Virus record (IMG/VR): IMGVR_UViG_3300010883_000008
Coordinates: 66,668 to 99,426 of that record
Reading direction: 5' to 3' (one strand)
DNA length: 32,759 nt
DNA from: a virus
Positions within the stretch are counted from its first letter, which is position 1, and the number at the start of each line of letters is the position of its first letter. Positions 8,014 through 14,834 of the stretch are shown in pieces. The notes below the pieces were generated by a model. That model saw nothing but the letters and a program-made list of their open reading frames with translations. It was not told where the DNA came from and ran no database searches. The translations under genes and the position numbers were made by a program.

Positions 8014-8886
8014 CTAGTTCTCCGGGGCACACTCGTGCGGGAAAGTCTTTCGGTATTGTTGCCAACCGTGATAGGGACCACTGCGGAACCCCGTATACAT
8101 TGCTTGGGCGGGATGCTCGTGCGGGGACCAATGACCAAAGCCTGATCCCGTACACAGCCGATCAAACAATGTGAGGTCTTTATGCATATCCCGCACACCG
8201 TCTTGTGTGAGGTAACTTACCCGGGCACATCTCGCGGTAGATATCTTGCGTAGATCCCAGTCGGAGGACTCGGACAAGAGCTTCTTCTCCGAGGGCCAGA
8301 TGTAGGGTAAGTGCCACTCATCTTGGGCCAGAGCTTGCGGGGTACTCTCGTCAAGTAGGATGTTAGTTAGTTCCGCAAGTTCTTGGAAGTGAATCTCCGC
8401 ATCGGGATGCTTCCGCAAGCGGTGCCAATTCTCCCAGTTGGTAGCAGTCATTACTACCGTGATCCACATGAAAGGCTCAGTTAGCCGATTGATCAGGGAT
8501 TTATGAACACCTTGAACGTCCAGTTGGTTCGCCACATAAACGGCGTTATCTCGGGCCTGTAGCCAGTTAGCCCTGGCAAAGTCATGTTCTGTACCCTCAA
8601 GGTATTCAGAGGTTTGCATACCTTTCTGGGCCTTGCCGAATGCCACAGGGATGACCGGATCATTCAAGATCTGCTCCCGCATTTTCGGCCAGGGGATTGC
8701 CCGACTGGAAGCGGCGTTTCTCGCCCGGTCCCGGTGAGTCATAATCTCCGAGTGAATGAAGCGGGGATAGCGTAGCTCCATCGTGGTGATACGCTGTCCG
8801 GTGGGGTTGAGACTGTCAGCCACCAACTTAGCGGATATGCCCGAGGGCATCCTATGTTCGTCTAGGTATAGTTCGCTAGGGTCCAT
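8014..8886 (-). CDS. thyX: Flavin-dependent thymidylate synthase, ThyX type
   Basis: 290 residues. ThyX makes dTMP from dUMP using FAD, NADPH and methylene-tetrahydrofolate. The diagnostic motif RHRx7SxR is seen as MTHRDRARNAASSRAIP at 49-65 (H51, R52, S60, R62), in the variant form common in phage proteins. ARCARVSYL about 50 residues from the C-terminal end is a further family signature. It is preceded 10 nt upstream by a MazG-like gene, a frequent phage nucleotide-pool pairing. Start ATG 8886 has an AGAAAG purine tract upstream. Confidence 0.88.
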   Translation of the reverse strand: MDPSELYLDEHRMPSGISAKLVADSLNPTGQRITTMELRYPRFIHSEIMTHRDRARNAASSRAIPWPKMREQILNDPVIPVAFGKAQKGMQTSEYLEGTEHDFARANWLQARDNAVYVANQLDVQGVHKSLINRLTEPFMWITVVMTATNWENWHRLRKHPDAEIHFQELAELTNILLDESTPQALAQDEWHLPYIWPSEKKLLSESSDWDLRKISTARCARVSYLTQDGVRDMHKDLTLFDRLCTGSGFGHWSPHEHPAQAMYTGFRSGPYHGWQQYRKTFPHECAPEN

Positions 8887-8896
8887 GTCAATCTTT

Positions 8897-9283
8897 CTAA
8901 AGTAAGCGTTTGCCCGTCACTTTGTCGATTTTGTCGGCCCGTTCTTGGGCTTGTTCGTTAGAGTACACCCCCGCAGTGTACCGCTCCTTGAGTTTTGTTT
9001 GGTTCTGGACGAGGGTCTCAACCCGGGTGATCCCGCAGTTAGATCGAATGCCCTCCATGTAGAATTCAAGATCCCCGAGTTCTTCGACGACATTATGGTG
9101 ATTGAGTTCTTTACCATAAATGACGTGCTTTTTGATCGCGTCAAGCAGTTCCCCCGCCTCACCCGCGACCCCTGTAGCCATATGCCACAAGTCAGCCATT
9201 TCGGGGCTCAGGGAGTCAACGATGTCCCGTCCGTCTTTACGTAGGACGCGGACCATTTCAGCTTGCTTCTCTTCTATCGTCAT
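8897..9283 (-). CDS. MazG-like nucleotide pyrophosphohydrolase
   Basis: 128 residues. GVAGEAGELLDAIKKH (E42, E45) and NVVEELGDLEFYMEGI (E68, D71) form the ExxE...ExxD metal site of all-alpha NTP pyrophosphohydrolases. These clean up non-canonical dNTPs and, in phages, may lower (p)ppGpp. A GGAG ribosome binding site lies just before ATG 9283. A hairpin with a T-run lies between this gene and csrA, so its expression may need readthrough or processing. It works with the neighbouring thyX on the nucleotide pool. Confidence 0.87.
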   Translation of the reverse strand: MTIEEKQAEMVRVLRKDGRDIVDSLSPEMADLWHMATGVAGEAGELLDAIKKHVIYGKELNHHNVVEELGDLEFYMEGIRSNCGITRVETLVQNQTKLKERYTAGVYSNEQAQERADKIDKVTGKRLL

Positions 9284-9295
9284 GTAAGGTTCTCC

Positions 9296-9340
9296 AAAAA
9301 TATCCCGCCGTGGTCCCTATCCCTAGAGACAGACAGCGGG
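9296..9340 (-). terminator. Hairpin with T-run between csrA and mazG
   Basis: On the minus strand an outer stem CCCGC/GCGGG encloses an inner stem GTCTC/GGGAC and is followed by ATATTTTT. It looks like an intrinsic terminator for csrA. The loop holds two GGGA motifs, which could alternatively be CsrA contact sites. It ends right at the mazG ribosome binding site. Confidence 0.55.
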
Positions 9341-9347
9341 CTTTAAG

Positions 9348-9536
9348 CTACGTCCGATCTTCGTGACCGGATGACCCGTCTGACGCGTCTGGGTCTGTAG
9401 CCGGTACGGGAATGACTTGTAGGAAGGTTCCGGTGATACGAAGGAATACTTCATCCCCCGTGATAGCCGCAACCTCAATTTCTAGGTTGTTGTCAATTAC
9501 GATATTTTCACTGATTTCACGTGATAAGACGAGCAT
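9348..9536 (-). CDS. csrA: CsrA-like RNA-binding regulator, divergent C-terminus
   Basis: 62 residues from ATG 9536 with GAGGG upstream. MLVLSREISENIVI...LEIEVAAITGDEVFLRI matches CsrA beta strands 1-4, including L4 and the GDEV turn. CsrA dimers bind GGA motifs near ribosome binding sites. The last strand and helix are abnormal: the usual V.R.EIY segment holding the RNA-contacting Arg (R44 in E. coli) is replaced by LQVIPVPATDPD and an acidic tail. It may therefore bind weakly or differently. Hairpins with T-runs flank the gene, suggesting a monocistronic message. Confidence 0.85.
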   Translation of the reverse strand: MLVLSREISENIVIDNNLEIEVAAITGDEVFLRITGTFLQVIPVPATDPDASDGSSGHEDRT

Positions 9537-9545
9537 AGAGCCCTC

Positions 9546-9587
9546 AAAAAAGAAGAGGGCCGGACCCTCGCAAGGAGTCCGACCCAC
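9546..9587 (-). terminator. Intrinsic terminator upstream of csrA
   Basis: On the minus strand GGTCGGACTC, loop CTTGCGA, GGGTCCGGCC form a 10-bp stem (two G-T pairs), followed by CTCTTCTTTTTT. It should end the message of the upstream Ala-rich protein gene (stop at 9626). Confidence 0.75.
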
Positions 9588-9625
9588 CAGATCCAGTAGT
9601 GGCTTAGTCCTACACCACCACCTGA

Positions 9626-10042
9626 TTATGCAGTCGGAGCCGTTGCGTCGGTTGCCGTAGCACTTGTCGGAGCCGGTTCTTCGGTAGATGCAGCATCAAG
9701 CAATTGCGACCACTTACGGGAGGCAGCTTTGTGCTGTTTGCGGAGTTCTTTCACGTCAGCAGTCGAGCTATCGCGAAGGAGCTTTCGAGCAGCGTTCAGG
9801 GACTCTTGGGACATAGTGACAGCCGCTTTGGTCTTGGTGACCAGTTCGCCGCGTCGTGCCGCGATCTTCCCGTCGAGTTCGGACTGGAGCGAGGCTAGAT
9901 GACCGCGAATTTCTTCGGCGGAAGGCATCTCAGGAGCAGGTGCCGCAGCACAGGCTTCCGTGTCATCACAACATGTGACAATAGGTTCGGAACTTTCCGT
10001 AGCTGCTACGGCGGGGGCTGAGGGAGTAGAAACAGTGTTCAT
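9626..10042 (-). CDS. Ala/Glu/Lys-rich coiled-coil protein
   Basis: 138 residues from ATG 10042, preceded by a strong GGAGGA site. The N-terminal 45 residues and the C-terminal 20 are Ala/Pro/Thr-rich and likely disordered. Residues 45-115 are charged and helical (EEIRGHLASLQSELDGK, then RKLLRDSSTADVKELRKQHK), a coiled-coil pattern. No catalytic motif. Own promoter, strong ribosome binding site and terminator suggest high expression, as for a structural or scaffolding-type protein. Function unknown. Confidence 0.75.
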   Translation of the reverse strand: MNTVSTPSAPAVAATESSEPIVTCCDDTEACAAAPAPEMPSAEEIRGHLASLQSELDGKIAARRGELVTKTKAAVTMSQESLNAARKLLRDSSTADVKELRKQHKAASRKWSQLLDAASTEEPAPTSATATDATAPTA

Positions 10043-10072
10043 GGGTGGATTCCTCCGGGTAAGTGTAAAGGC

Positions 10073-10088
10073 GTGCAATCGATTGCAC
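10073..10088. repeat. Dispersed palindrome copy, perfect 16 bp
   Basis: GTGCAATCGATTGCAC is a perfect inverted repeat. It lies in the leader between the predicted promoter at 10116-10144 and the start codon at 10042. Candidate operator or RNA stem. Confidence 0.85.
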
Positions 10089-10115
10089 TTGAAACAACGT
10101 AGTAATTGAACCGTC

Positions 10116-10144
10116 AATATAGCATCAAACGACCAAGCGGGCAA
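10116..10144 (-). promoter_or_regulatory. Predicted sigma-70 promoter for the Ala-rich protein gene
   Basis: Minus strand TTGCCC, 17-bp spacer, TATATT, with TG one base before the -10 (extended -10). It overlaps the 3' end of the alpha-CTD-like gene. The -35 is weak, so the extended -10 carries most of the support. Confidence 0.5.
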
Positions 10145-10457
10145 GTTCTTCTTTGGACAAATCCGTTTCGTCCTTTGGGTTGTCATCCCGGAAGACTACC
10201 TCGTGGTCAGCGGGGATCTTCCATTCCGTTCGTCGGGGAACGCTGAAACCACACATACGTAAGGCTTCATACAAAGTAACCATAGCCCTCTCCCCGAATC
10301 CAAACCTTGAGAAGAGTTCTTCTCGCCGCCAAGACAGCAGGTCAGAGACCGTCTGAATGTTGGCCTTAGCCAGAACATTCATAGTCCGTACAGTGACTCC
10401 GTATATTTCTAGGGATGCGATATCCTTATCCATCCAGGCTAGTGTTCGTGGATTCAT
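10125..10457 (-). CDS. RNA polymerase alpha C-terminal domain-like protein
   Basis: 110 residues. Residues 14-73 (ASLEIYGVTVRTMNVLAKAN, then IQTVSDLLSWRREELF, then GFGERAMVTLYEAL) follow the helix-hairpin-helix pattern of the bacterial RNA polymerase alpha-CTD. R24 and N27 match the DNA-binding R265 and N268 of E. coli alpha, and G55 matches G296; K298 is Arg here. The alpha N-terminal domain is absent, so this is a free domain with an acidic C-terminal tail. It could bind UP-element DNA or activators and redirect host transcription. The start overlaps the stop of the upstream gene (TAATG). Confidence 0.75.
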   Translation of the reverse strand: MNPRTLAWMDKDIASLEIYGVTVRTMNVLAKANIQTVSDLLSWRREELFSRFGFGERAMVTLYEALRMCGFSVPRRTEWKIPADHEVVFRDDNPKDETDLSKEELARLVV

Positions 10458-10681
10458 TATTTCTCATGCCAGTGAAAGGTTTGCTCGGAACAGGTCTTAT
10501 GGACATGGGCTTGCTGAACCGAAGTCCAGGCTGTACCCGTTACCATGTAGAAGAATCTATTAGCAGCGGGGTCAAATTTCATCACTTCTAGAGTACCATC
10601 CAGCACTTGTTCTATGTCAGCATCAGTAGGGGCAGTAGCCGCCTGTGCGGTGGTGCCGTCCTCAAAGATGTAAAGGTACAT
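10457..10681 (-). CDS. Small phage-type hypothetical protein
   Basis: 74 residues from ATG 10681 with a strong GGAGG 8 nt upstream and a TAATG overlap with the preceding gene. It starts MYLYIFEDGTTAQAA and ends with a His/Cys-containing tail (HVHKTCSEQTFHWH). The central part has short strands and one helix. Small proteins opening with MYLYIFEDG are typical of phages, but I know no function. Confidence 0.7.
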   Translation of the reverse strand: MYLYIFEDGTTAQAATAPTDADIEQVLDGTLEVMKFDPAANRFFYMVTGTAWTSVQQAHVHKTCSEQTFHWHEK

Positions 10682-10803
10682 TAATCGTCCTCCGCTTCTG
10701 CCAGTAATGCAGATTCCATACGGGCTGTAGCAACACACTGACACACGATCATAATCACACCCGCTAACAGACCAACAGGTATTCCTAGTAAATCATAAGG
10801 CAT
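10681..10803 (-). CDS. Small single-span membrane protein
   Basis: 40 residues from ATG 10803. Residues 5-26 (LLGIPVGLLAGVIMIVCQCV) are one hydrophobic helix and the tail is acidic. A GTG start at 10875 would lie inside the dispersed palindrome and is rejected. No strong ribosome binding site is seen, but its stop overlaps the next start (TAATG), suggesting translational coupling. Function unknown. Confidence 0.5.
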   Translation of the reverse strand: MPYDLLGIPVGLLAGVIMIVCQCVATARMESALLAEAEDD

Positions 10804-10853
10804 CGTGCAGGTCCAATCTGCGGCTCGCCGCGAGTTGATGTTTTGTGTTAATT

Positions 10854-10883
10854 TATATAGTGCAATTGGTTGCACTGTGTTAA
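10854..10883 (-). promoter_or_regulatory. Candidate promoter with a palindromic operator in its spacer
   Basis: Minus strand TTAACA, 18 bp, TATATA. The spacer contains the whole 16-bp palindrome at 10860-10875. A protein bound there would block RNA polymerase. The -10 matches the consensus only partly. Confidence 0.4.
10860..10875. repeat. Dispersed palindrome copy, 16 bp
   Basis: GTGCAATTGGTTGCAC; intergenic, between a -35-like and a -10-like element, 57 bp upstream of the small membrane protein start. Confidence 0.85.
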
Positions 10884-10945
10884 TTATTGGTCGTACACAG
10901 CATATGGGCTATTTATATTAAACCCCAACGGAACAACGTTCCTAT

Positions 10946-10974
10946 AGGATAACACCAAAACCTTGTCCCGTCAA
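10946..10974 (-). promoter_or_regulatory. Predicted sigma-70 promoter
   Basis: Minus strand TTGACG, 17-bp spacer, TATCCT. The -35 overlaps the TGA stop of the coiled-coil gene ending at 10971. It would serve the genes from 10803 downward. Confidence 0.5.
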
Positions 10975-11477
10975 GCAAGGCTTCCGGGTGTCAAATATGC
11001 TTCCAAAGAGGGCAGCAGTATTGACCACTTTAGGGCGTGTTCTCCGGCCAGGTGTTTCCGTTCGTTAAATACTGTCTGTAAGGTCAGCTTAGTTTTGTCC
11101 CGAGCAGTTTTCATTTTGGTGTACTTTGCATCGCACACGTGATCCACCGCTTCTTGGGCCTCAGCGAGTTTCTTCGTGTAAAAGTTCCGTTGTTTGTCAC
11201 CCTCCGCCGTAGCGGGGATCTTGGCATAGTCCAACTTGCTTTTCCACAGAGCCACTTGTTTGTACGCCGCATCCAAGTGAATCTTGGTAGGTCCCAGAGG
11301 GGCCACTAGCTCATATGCCTCAAAGGCTTTTCGAGCGTCCACATAGGCAAGAATGATTTCCGCTATAGGTTGCTGCAATTCGGGGCAATCCCGAATAGCC
11401 AGATCAGCTTCGAGTTTGGCTTCCTTGAGTTTCAACGTGTTGAATCGTTCCTCAAGGGTTTTGATTGCTTTAGCCAT
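10971..11477 (-). CDS. Coiled-coil hypothetical protein
   Basis: 168 residues from ATG 11477, with GGAGGAG upstream and a TAATG overlap with the preceding gene. The sequence is almost all helix with Lys/Glu/Ala heptads (LEERFNTLKLKEAKLEADLA, then KLAEAQEAVDHV, then TARDKTKLTLQTV). No cysteine pairs or catalytic motif. Could be a scaffold or a DNA-transaction accessory protein; not recognised. Confidence 0.75.
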   Translation of the reverse strand: MAKAIKTLEERFNTLKLKEAKLEADLAIRDCPELQQPIAEIILAYVDARKAFEAYELVAPLGPTKIHLDAAYKQVALWKSKLDYAKIPATAEGDKQRNFYTKKLAEAQEAVDHVCDAKYTKMKTARDKTKLTLQTVFNERKHLAGEHALKWSILLPSLEAYLTPGSLA

Positions 11478-12001
11478 TAAGATAGCTCCTCCATAAGACG
11501 TTTCCCGTCGAGTTCTCGTATATGTATGTTGAAGACTTTCATCTTGTGGAGATCCGAGGCACACGGGTTTCCCGAAAAGACAAGCAGTGCCCCTATCGCC
11601 TCCCCGCGAAATACCGCCCCCGCTCCATGTATCTTAAGGTAGGCCGTCGCGTTTGCTTTGAACTTGGAGATGATCATTGCCCGCTCAAGTTTGTCGGCCT
11701 CGTCCGCAGACGCCCCCATCATAGACGAGAGATCCGCCCAGGAGCTTTTTTCTGGGGTGGCGGCTCGGATAAGAATTTCCGTCCAGGCGTCCTCAAATAT
11801 CAGCTTTCCGCAGATATTCTTAATGCAGATCCGAGCAGTCTTGGATCTATCCGCCGTGGGCCATAGCGTGACCCATTTTTTTACATGCTCTTGGCAGATT
11901 ACACATTCCGCTCCCCCCGGGCTGGCATGGTGAGAATGCTCCAGGGGAGACTGACGCCGTATTGCATCAGCCACGTCTTTGTCAAGGTACAGATCAGTCA
12001 T
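11477..12001 (-). CDS. Hypothetical protein with cysteine pairs
   Basis: 174 residues from ATG 12001, 2 nt after the upstream stop. Residues about 33-36 (CVIC) and a later C-x5-C (ARICIKNICG) may form a zinc site. The protein continues with helices and ends in a beta-rich part (AGAVFRGEAIGALLVFSG, then KVFNIHIRELDG). No known family was recognised. It is co-transcribed with a coiled-coil gene. Confidence 0.65.
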   Translation of the reverse strand: MTDLYLDKDVADAIRRQSPLEHSHHASPGGAECVICQEHVKKWVTLWPTADRSKTARICIKNICGKLIFEDAWTEILIRAATPEKSSWADLSSMMGASADEADKLERAMIISKFKANATAYLKIHGAGAVFRGEAIGALLVFSGNPCASDLHKMKVFNIHIRELDGKRLMEELS

Positions 12002-12003
12002 GA

Positions 12004-12405
12004 TTAGCTCGTATGTATTGCGGACTCCGTCACCCGACGTATCCGACGTTCTTGCTCCCAAATCAACCACGAGTAGTTGTCGCCATGAAGTTCGACTCGT
12101 TCGCGTACTCGGCGGGCGTTGGCATCATCCCACTCCAATACTTTGAACGTGTCGGGGTCAAGGTCGACGAGGTATTTATACCCAATGAACCCCTCCCGGT
12201 CAACCATTTCTTCTCCTATTTCGGGATCAATTATGACCCCTGAATGATATTCCTCATCACGATAGAAGAAGACCCCCAAGTCTCGAAGGTATTTCAAAGC
12301 CAATTCTAGGTCCTCCCCGGGGTCCGCATACGGGTCCTCAGGGAGTTCAAATTGAGTTCGAGCTTCGCGGGGGAGAGGTTTCAAGGTATAGATCTGGGCG
12401 AACAT
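12004..12405 (-). CDS. Acidic hypothetical protein
   Basis: 133 residues, strongly acidic in the middle (EDPYADPGEDLELALKYLRD), with mixed strand/helix character and an Arg-rich C-terminus (WEQERRIRRVTES). No motif recognised. It lies in the chain of small genes between the exonuclease and the alpha-CTD-like gene, with its start 1 nt past the upstream stop. Confidence 0.65.
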   Translation of the reverse strand: MFAQIYTLKPLPREARTQFELPEDPYADPGEDLELALKYLRDLGVFFYRDEEYHSGVIIDPEIGEEMVDREGFIGYKYLVDLDPDTFKVLEWDDANARRVRERVELHGDNYSWLIWEQERRIRRVTESAIHTS

Positions 12406-12406
12406 G

Positions 12407-12754
12407 TTAAACTAGCTCACAAATTAGGGCCGTGCCTCGATTGTTTTGACGCACGACTCGTAGCCGCGTGACCGTCAGATTTTCCGTACTCCCACCGTTT
12501 TGAGCAATAAGCTCGTCTTGGGCGTGAGGTAGGATCAAGCATTTCAAACCTCGACTCGATTCCATCAGGAACCAGCCGGTAGCTTCATCATCGATCAGAG
12601 CATTGGCGAACATGATTCGCTTAGGGCCTTGTCCGATGTCCGGCTTGTTGTCAAGGAATATCGACACAGGTTCCTTTGAGAAGGATTCAAGAATAGTCCC
12701 CGCCGAAGGTTTCTGGTCTAGTAGTGATTTGAAGTCGTTTGGTGCATCAGTCAT
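12407..12754 (-). CDS. Hypothetical protein
   Basis: 115 residues with alternating beta strands in the second half (RIMFANALI, GWFLMESS, LKCLILP, TVTRLRVV, TALICELV), suggesting a small beta barrel or sandwich. No motif recognised. Overlaps the upstream DUF6165-like gene by 8 nt. Confidence 0.65.
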   Translation of the reverse strand: MTDAPNDFKSLLDQKPSAGTILESFSKEPVSIFLDNKPDIGQGPKRIMFANALIDDEATGWFLMESSRGLKCLILPHAQDELIAQNGGSTENLTVTRLRVVRQNNRGTALICELV

Positions 12755-13274
12755 TGAGCCACTCAGTATATTGCTTATGTTCCGTCCACTTCGAGGGGAG
12801 CTTAATATCCACAGCTTTTTTCAGCCCGGATCTAACTTCATTCAACCGAGGAACATCTATCGCAAGACGGATGAACTCGGCCCTCTCCGCAGGGGTCCAA
12901 AGGTTTCGAGTTTTCAGCAGGGCTCGGAGGTCGTCCTCCACGTCCCACAACTTCTGGTTTGTACTCAATAAGTCATGATACTCAGGTAATGTTACAATCG
13001 GGAAAAACAGGTAGTCGTCTAGGGCAGCGGCTATCTCGATACCTTGTGCAAACGATTGCACAGATGCGGTCCCGGTTAGCCGTTGTCCTTTGATGGTTAG
13101 GATAGTTAGTCGATCCACTAAGTCCCCATAGCTCGTGGACAGGGTGGGAGCGACTTCTCGAAGGGATTTGCCCCACCTATTCAGACGCTTTATCAGTCCC
13201 ACTCGGGGCCGCGTCCATAACAGCTTTGCGATTAGTGTAAGTACGACCCGTAAGGCTCTCTTTAGGAAATTCAT
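12747..13274 (-). CDS. DUF6165-like protein
   Basis: Up to 175 residues. SYGDLVDRLTILTIKGQRL and the later LLSTNQKLWDVEDDLR match the opening (S.GEL.DKLTIL..K..R) of the DUF6165 family, often found near glycosyltransferase or LPS genes. Starting at ATG 13274 overlaps the upstream gene by 98 nt and gives a basic hydrophobic N-terminus; GTG 13202 would fit the family length better. A palindrome copy at 13046-13061 encodes V-Q-S-F-A-Q. The start is uncertain and the function unknown. Confidence 0.6.
   Translation of the reverse strand: MNFLKRALRVVLTLIAKLLWTRPRVGLIKRLNRWGKSLREVAPTLSTSYGDLVDRLTILTIKGQRLTGTASVQSFAQGIEIAAALDDYLFFPIVTLPEYHDLLSTNQKLWDVEDDLRALLKTRNLWTPAERAEFIRLAIDVPRLNEVRSGLKKAVDIKLPSKWTEHKQYTEWLND
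13046..13061. repeat. Dispersed palindrome copy inside a gene
   Basis: GTGCAAACGATTGCAC within the DUF6165-like gene, read on the coding strand as GTG CAA TCG TTT GCA C. Confidence 0.8.
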
Positions 13275-13689
13275 GTAATTTCAAATACGGCAATGGGTTA
13301 GCCTGTATCTCCTCACACATGTTACGTATTTCAAGCTCATGCTCAAATACTTTGTTGAAGTATTTTTCCCAATCGGTGTCTACCGTGGAATACTTCATCA
13401 AAGTTACTGCATGAGCCAGCCGAGTCTTCAATATACTGAAATTTCGAGAAGTCCGCAAGTAGATCTCATCCCGCAACTGTTTCATCTCAAATCTCGTTCG
13501 GAGAAGATCGTCTATTAGGAGATCATCCGAAAGTTCTTCGTGTGAGATCTGCTCAAGAAAGTTGAATACTGGCTCATGGCGACGTATTCTGCTGCAATGC
13601 CATTCCAGCCGGTCTCGGTGGGATATATTTTGTAGGGACTCTGGGAACTCATCATCAAGCACTCCCAGTAGAGGGTTGTCCATGCTCAT
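13177..13689 (-). CDS. Hypothetical helical protein
   Basis: 170 residues, rich in charged helices (FEMKQLRDEIYLRTSRNFSIL, then FEHELEIRNMCEEI). No motif, membrane segment or cysteine cluster. The start overlaps the exonuclease gene by 35 nt (ATG 13689, or ATG 13683) and the end may overlap the DUF6165-like gene. Not recognised. Confidence 0.6.
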   Translation of the reverse strand: MSMDNPLLGVLDDEFPESLQNISHRDRLEWHCSRIRRHEPVFNFLEQISHEELSDDLLIDDLLRTRFEMKQLRDEIYLRTSRNFSILKTRLAHAVTLMKYSTVDTDWEKYFNKVFEHELEIRNMCEEIQANPLPYLKLHEFPKESLTGRTYTNRKAVMDAAPSGTDKASE

Positions 13690-14254
13690 ATTCGATCCGT
13701 TGTATTTCCGCTAAAATGCCGTAAGCTGCTTGGGCGTCATATAGACCCCGGTGAGCGTACTCGTCTTCGTATGGAACTCCAAAGCGTTTACAGCAATTCT
13801 TCAATCCCCAAGATCGGGGCTTGATGCCATACCACGCACAGAATCCATACATCCACGAAGCTATATCAAATACGAAACCTGGGTGTGGATAACCCAAGTG
13901 ATACTTTTGGTACGCGGCTCGCAGCCATCCATGATCGTTAAGAGCATGAAACGCTGCCAGCCGTGTTCGGTTGAAGTCTGTGAATTCACAGAAGCATTCC
14001 CATGCCTTATCCCAAGTGGGGGCATCTTCCAACATCTCGGGAGTTATCCCCGTGATTCTAGTCGTTTGATCGGTGACAAACGCCATATTCTTAGGTTTGA
14101 TTAACTGCGAGTACGTATCTATTATAGAGAGGTCTCGCCCGATTTTAACGGCACCTAGATCGATCATTTCTGGGTGTGTTCCGTTAGATCGAGCTTCCTC
14201 CACATCAGAAACCTCCAGATCGATGATTACCATAGTGTCGTAGAAACTGATCAT
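13655..14254 (-). CDS. DnaQ-like 3'-5' exonuclease (DEDDh)
   Basis: 199 residues. Motif I is VIIDLE (D12, E14), RITGITPEML at 66-75 follows, motif II is AFHALNDHGWL (D107) and motif III is HRGLYDA (H168, D173), so all DEDDh catalytic positions are present. It degrades DNA or RNA from the 3' end and may proofread or process replication intermediates. It overlaps the upstream SWIM gene by 4 nt (ATGA), suggesting coupled translation. Confidence 0.85.
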   Translation of the reverse strand: MISFYDTMVIIDLEVSDVEEARSNGTHPEMIDLGAVKIGRDLSIIDTYSQLIKPKNMAFVTDQTTRITGITPEMLEDAPTWDKAWECFCEFTDFNRTRLAAFHALNDHGWLRAAYQKYHLGYPHPGFVFDIASWMYGFCAWYGIKPRSWGLKNCCKRFGVPYEDEYAHRGLYDAQAAYGILAEIQRIEYEHGQPSTGSA

Positions 14255-14547
14255 TTTCTTTTCCCGTCGTACCCATTGGCACTGTTAACTAAGGCATCAG
14301 AACGTTTGTCCCCTTTGTCCTTGCCGTGACGTTGCTCCATGAGATCGAAGACTTCACCCAGGTTCCCGACAACCCATGAGGCTAAATGTCGGCACATCTT
14401 GGGGCGTTTCTTAGAGTGCATCCAGCCGGGGCAAGAGCAGTAGAAGACATCGTCTCGACCGAGCTTGATGTCATAGAATCCTAGTCCCCGAGAAGAGGGG
14501 ACCGAGGCTAGAGTTTGTGTCTGCGTTTGATTGGGGAACAGCGACAT
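14251..14547 (-). CDS. SWIM-type zinc finger protein
   Basis: 98 residues. FYDIKLGRDDVFYCSCPGW, then KRPKMCRHLASW, gives C37-x-C39-x12-C52-x-H54, the SWIM zinc motif that binds DNA or partner proteins. A GGAG ribosome binding site and a strong promoter (14585-14613) lie upstream, so this is the first gene of its unit, followed directly by the exonuclease. A role in DNA metabolism is likely; the partner is unknown. Confidence 0.8.
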   Translation of the reverse strand: MSLFPNQTQTQTLASVPSSRGLGFYDIKLGRDDVFYCSCPGWMHSKKRPKMCRHLASWVVGNLGEVFDLMEQRHGKDKGDKRSDALVNSANGYDGKRK

Positions 14548-14584
14548 ATCAATACTCCACAGGTTCAGTTAGTAGGTTTCCCCC

Positions 14585-14613
14585 AATATATCCAGTCGTC
14601 AGCTTAATGTCAA
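14585..14613 (-). promoter_or_regulatory. Sigma-70 promoter for the SWIM-exonuclease unit
   Basis: Minus strand TTGACA, 17-bp spacer, TATATT. The -35 hexamer includes the TGA stop of the membrane-protein gene ending at 14610. Confidence 0.75.
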
Positions 14614-14834
14614 TTTTTCTTTACTGTATTTTGGAAGAAGTAAAGGGCTCCCAGCATTAAGACTACGTACTGAGGGATTAGATACGTAGGCCCTCCCGTC
14701 CAGTAGTGGAAAATCGTAGCTACGGCGGTAGCCAGTACCGGCAAGCTGATTCGCGAAGTGTCCCCGATACCTAACCGGTACTGCGGGGAACCTTCGGACA
14801 TTTTCTTAACTAGAGTCTTGATTTGCTCGGTCAT
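14610..14834 (-). CDS. Small two-span membrane protein
   Basis: 74 residues with two hydrophobic stretches (about 29-43, LPVLATAVATIFHYW, and 50-68, YLIPQYVVLMLGALYFFQ) and a Lys tail. This size and shape suits a holin-like or accessory membrane protein, but many small phage proteins look alike. The start overlaps the upstream membrane-protein gene by 29 nt. It is the last gene of the 17.45-14.6 kb unit. Confidence 0.65.
   Translation of the reverse strand: MTEQIKTLVKKMSEGSPQYRLGIGDTSRISLPVLATAVATIFHYWTGGPTYLIPQYVVLMLGALYFFQNTVKKN

Noticed and set aside
8012-8155. N-terminal extension of the sulfotransferase-like gene
   Set aside because: It would overlap thyX by about 140 nt; GTG 8011 has a good ribosome binding site just after the thyX stop.
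10804-10875. GTG start for the small membrane protein inside the palindrome
   Set aside because: No ribosome binding site, and the codon belongs to the dispersed palindrome.
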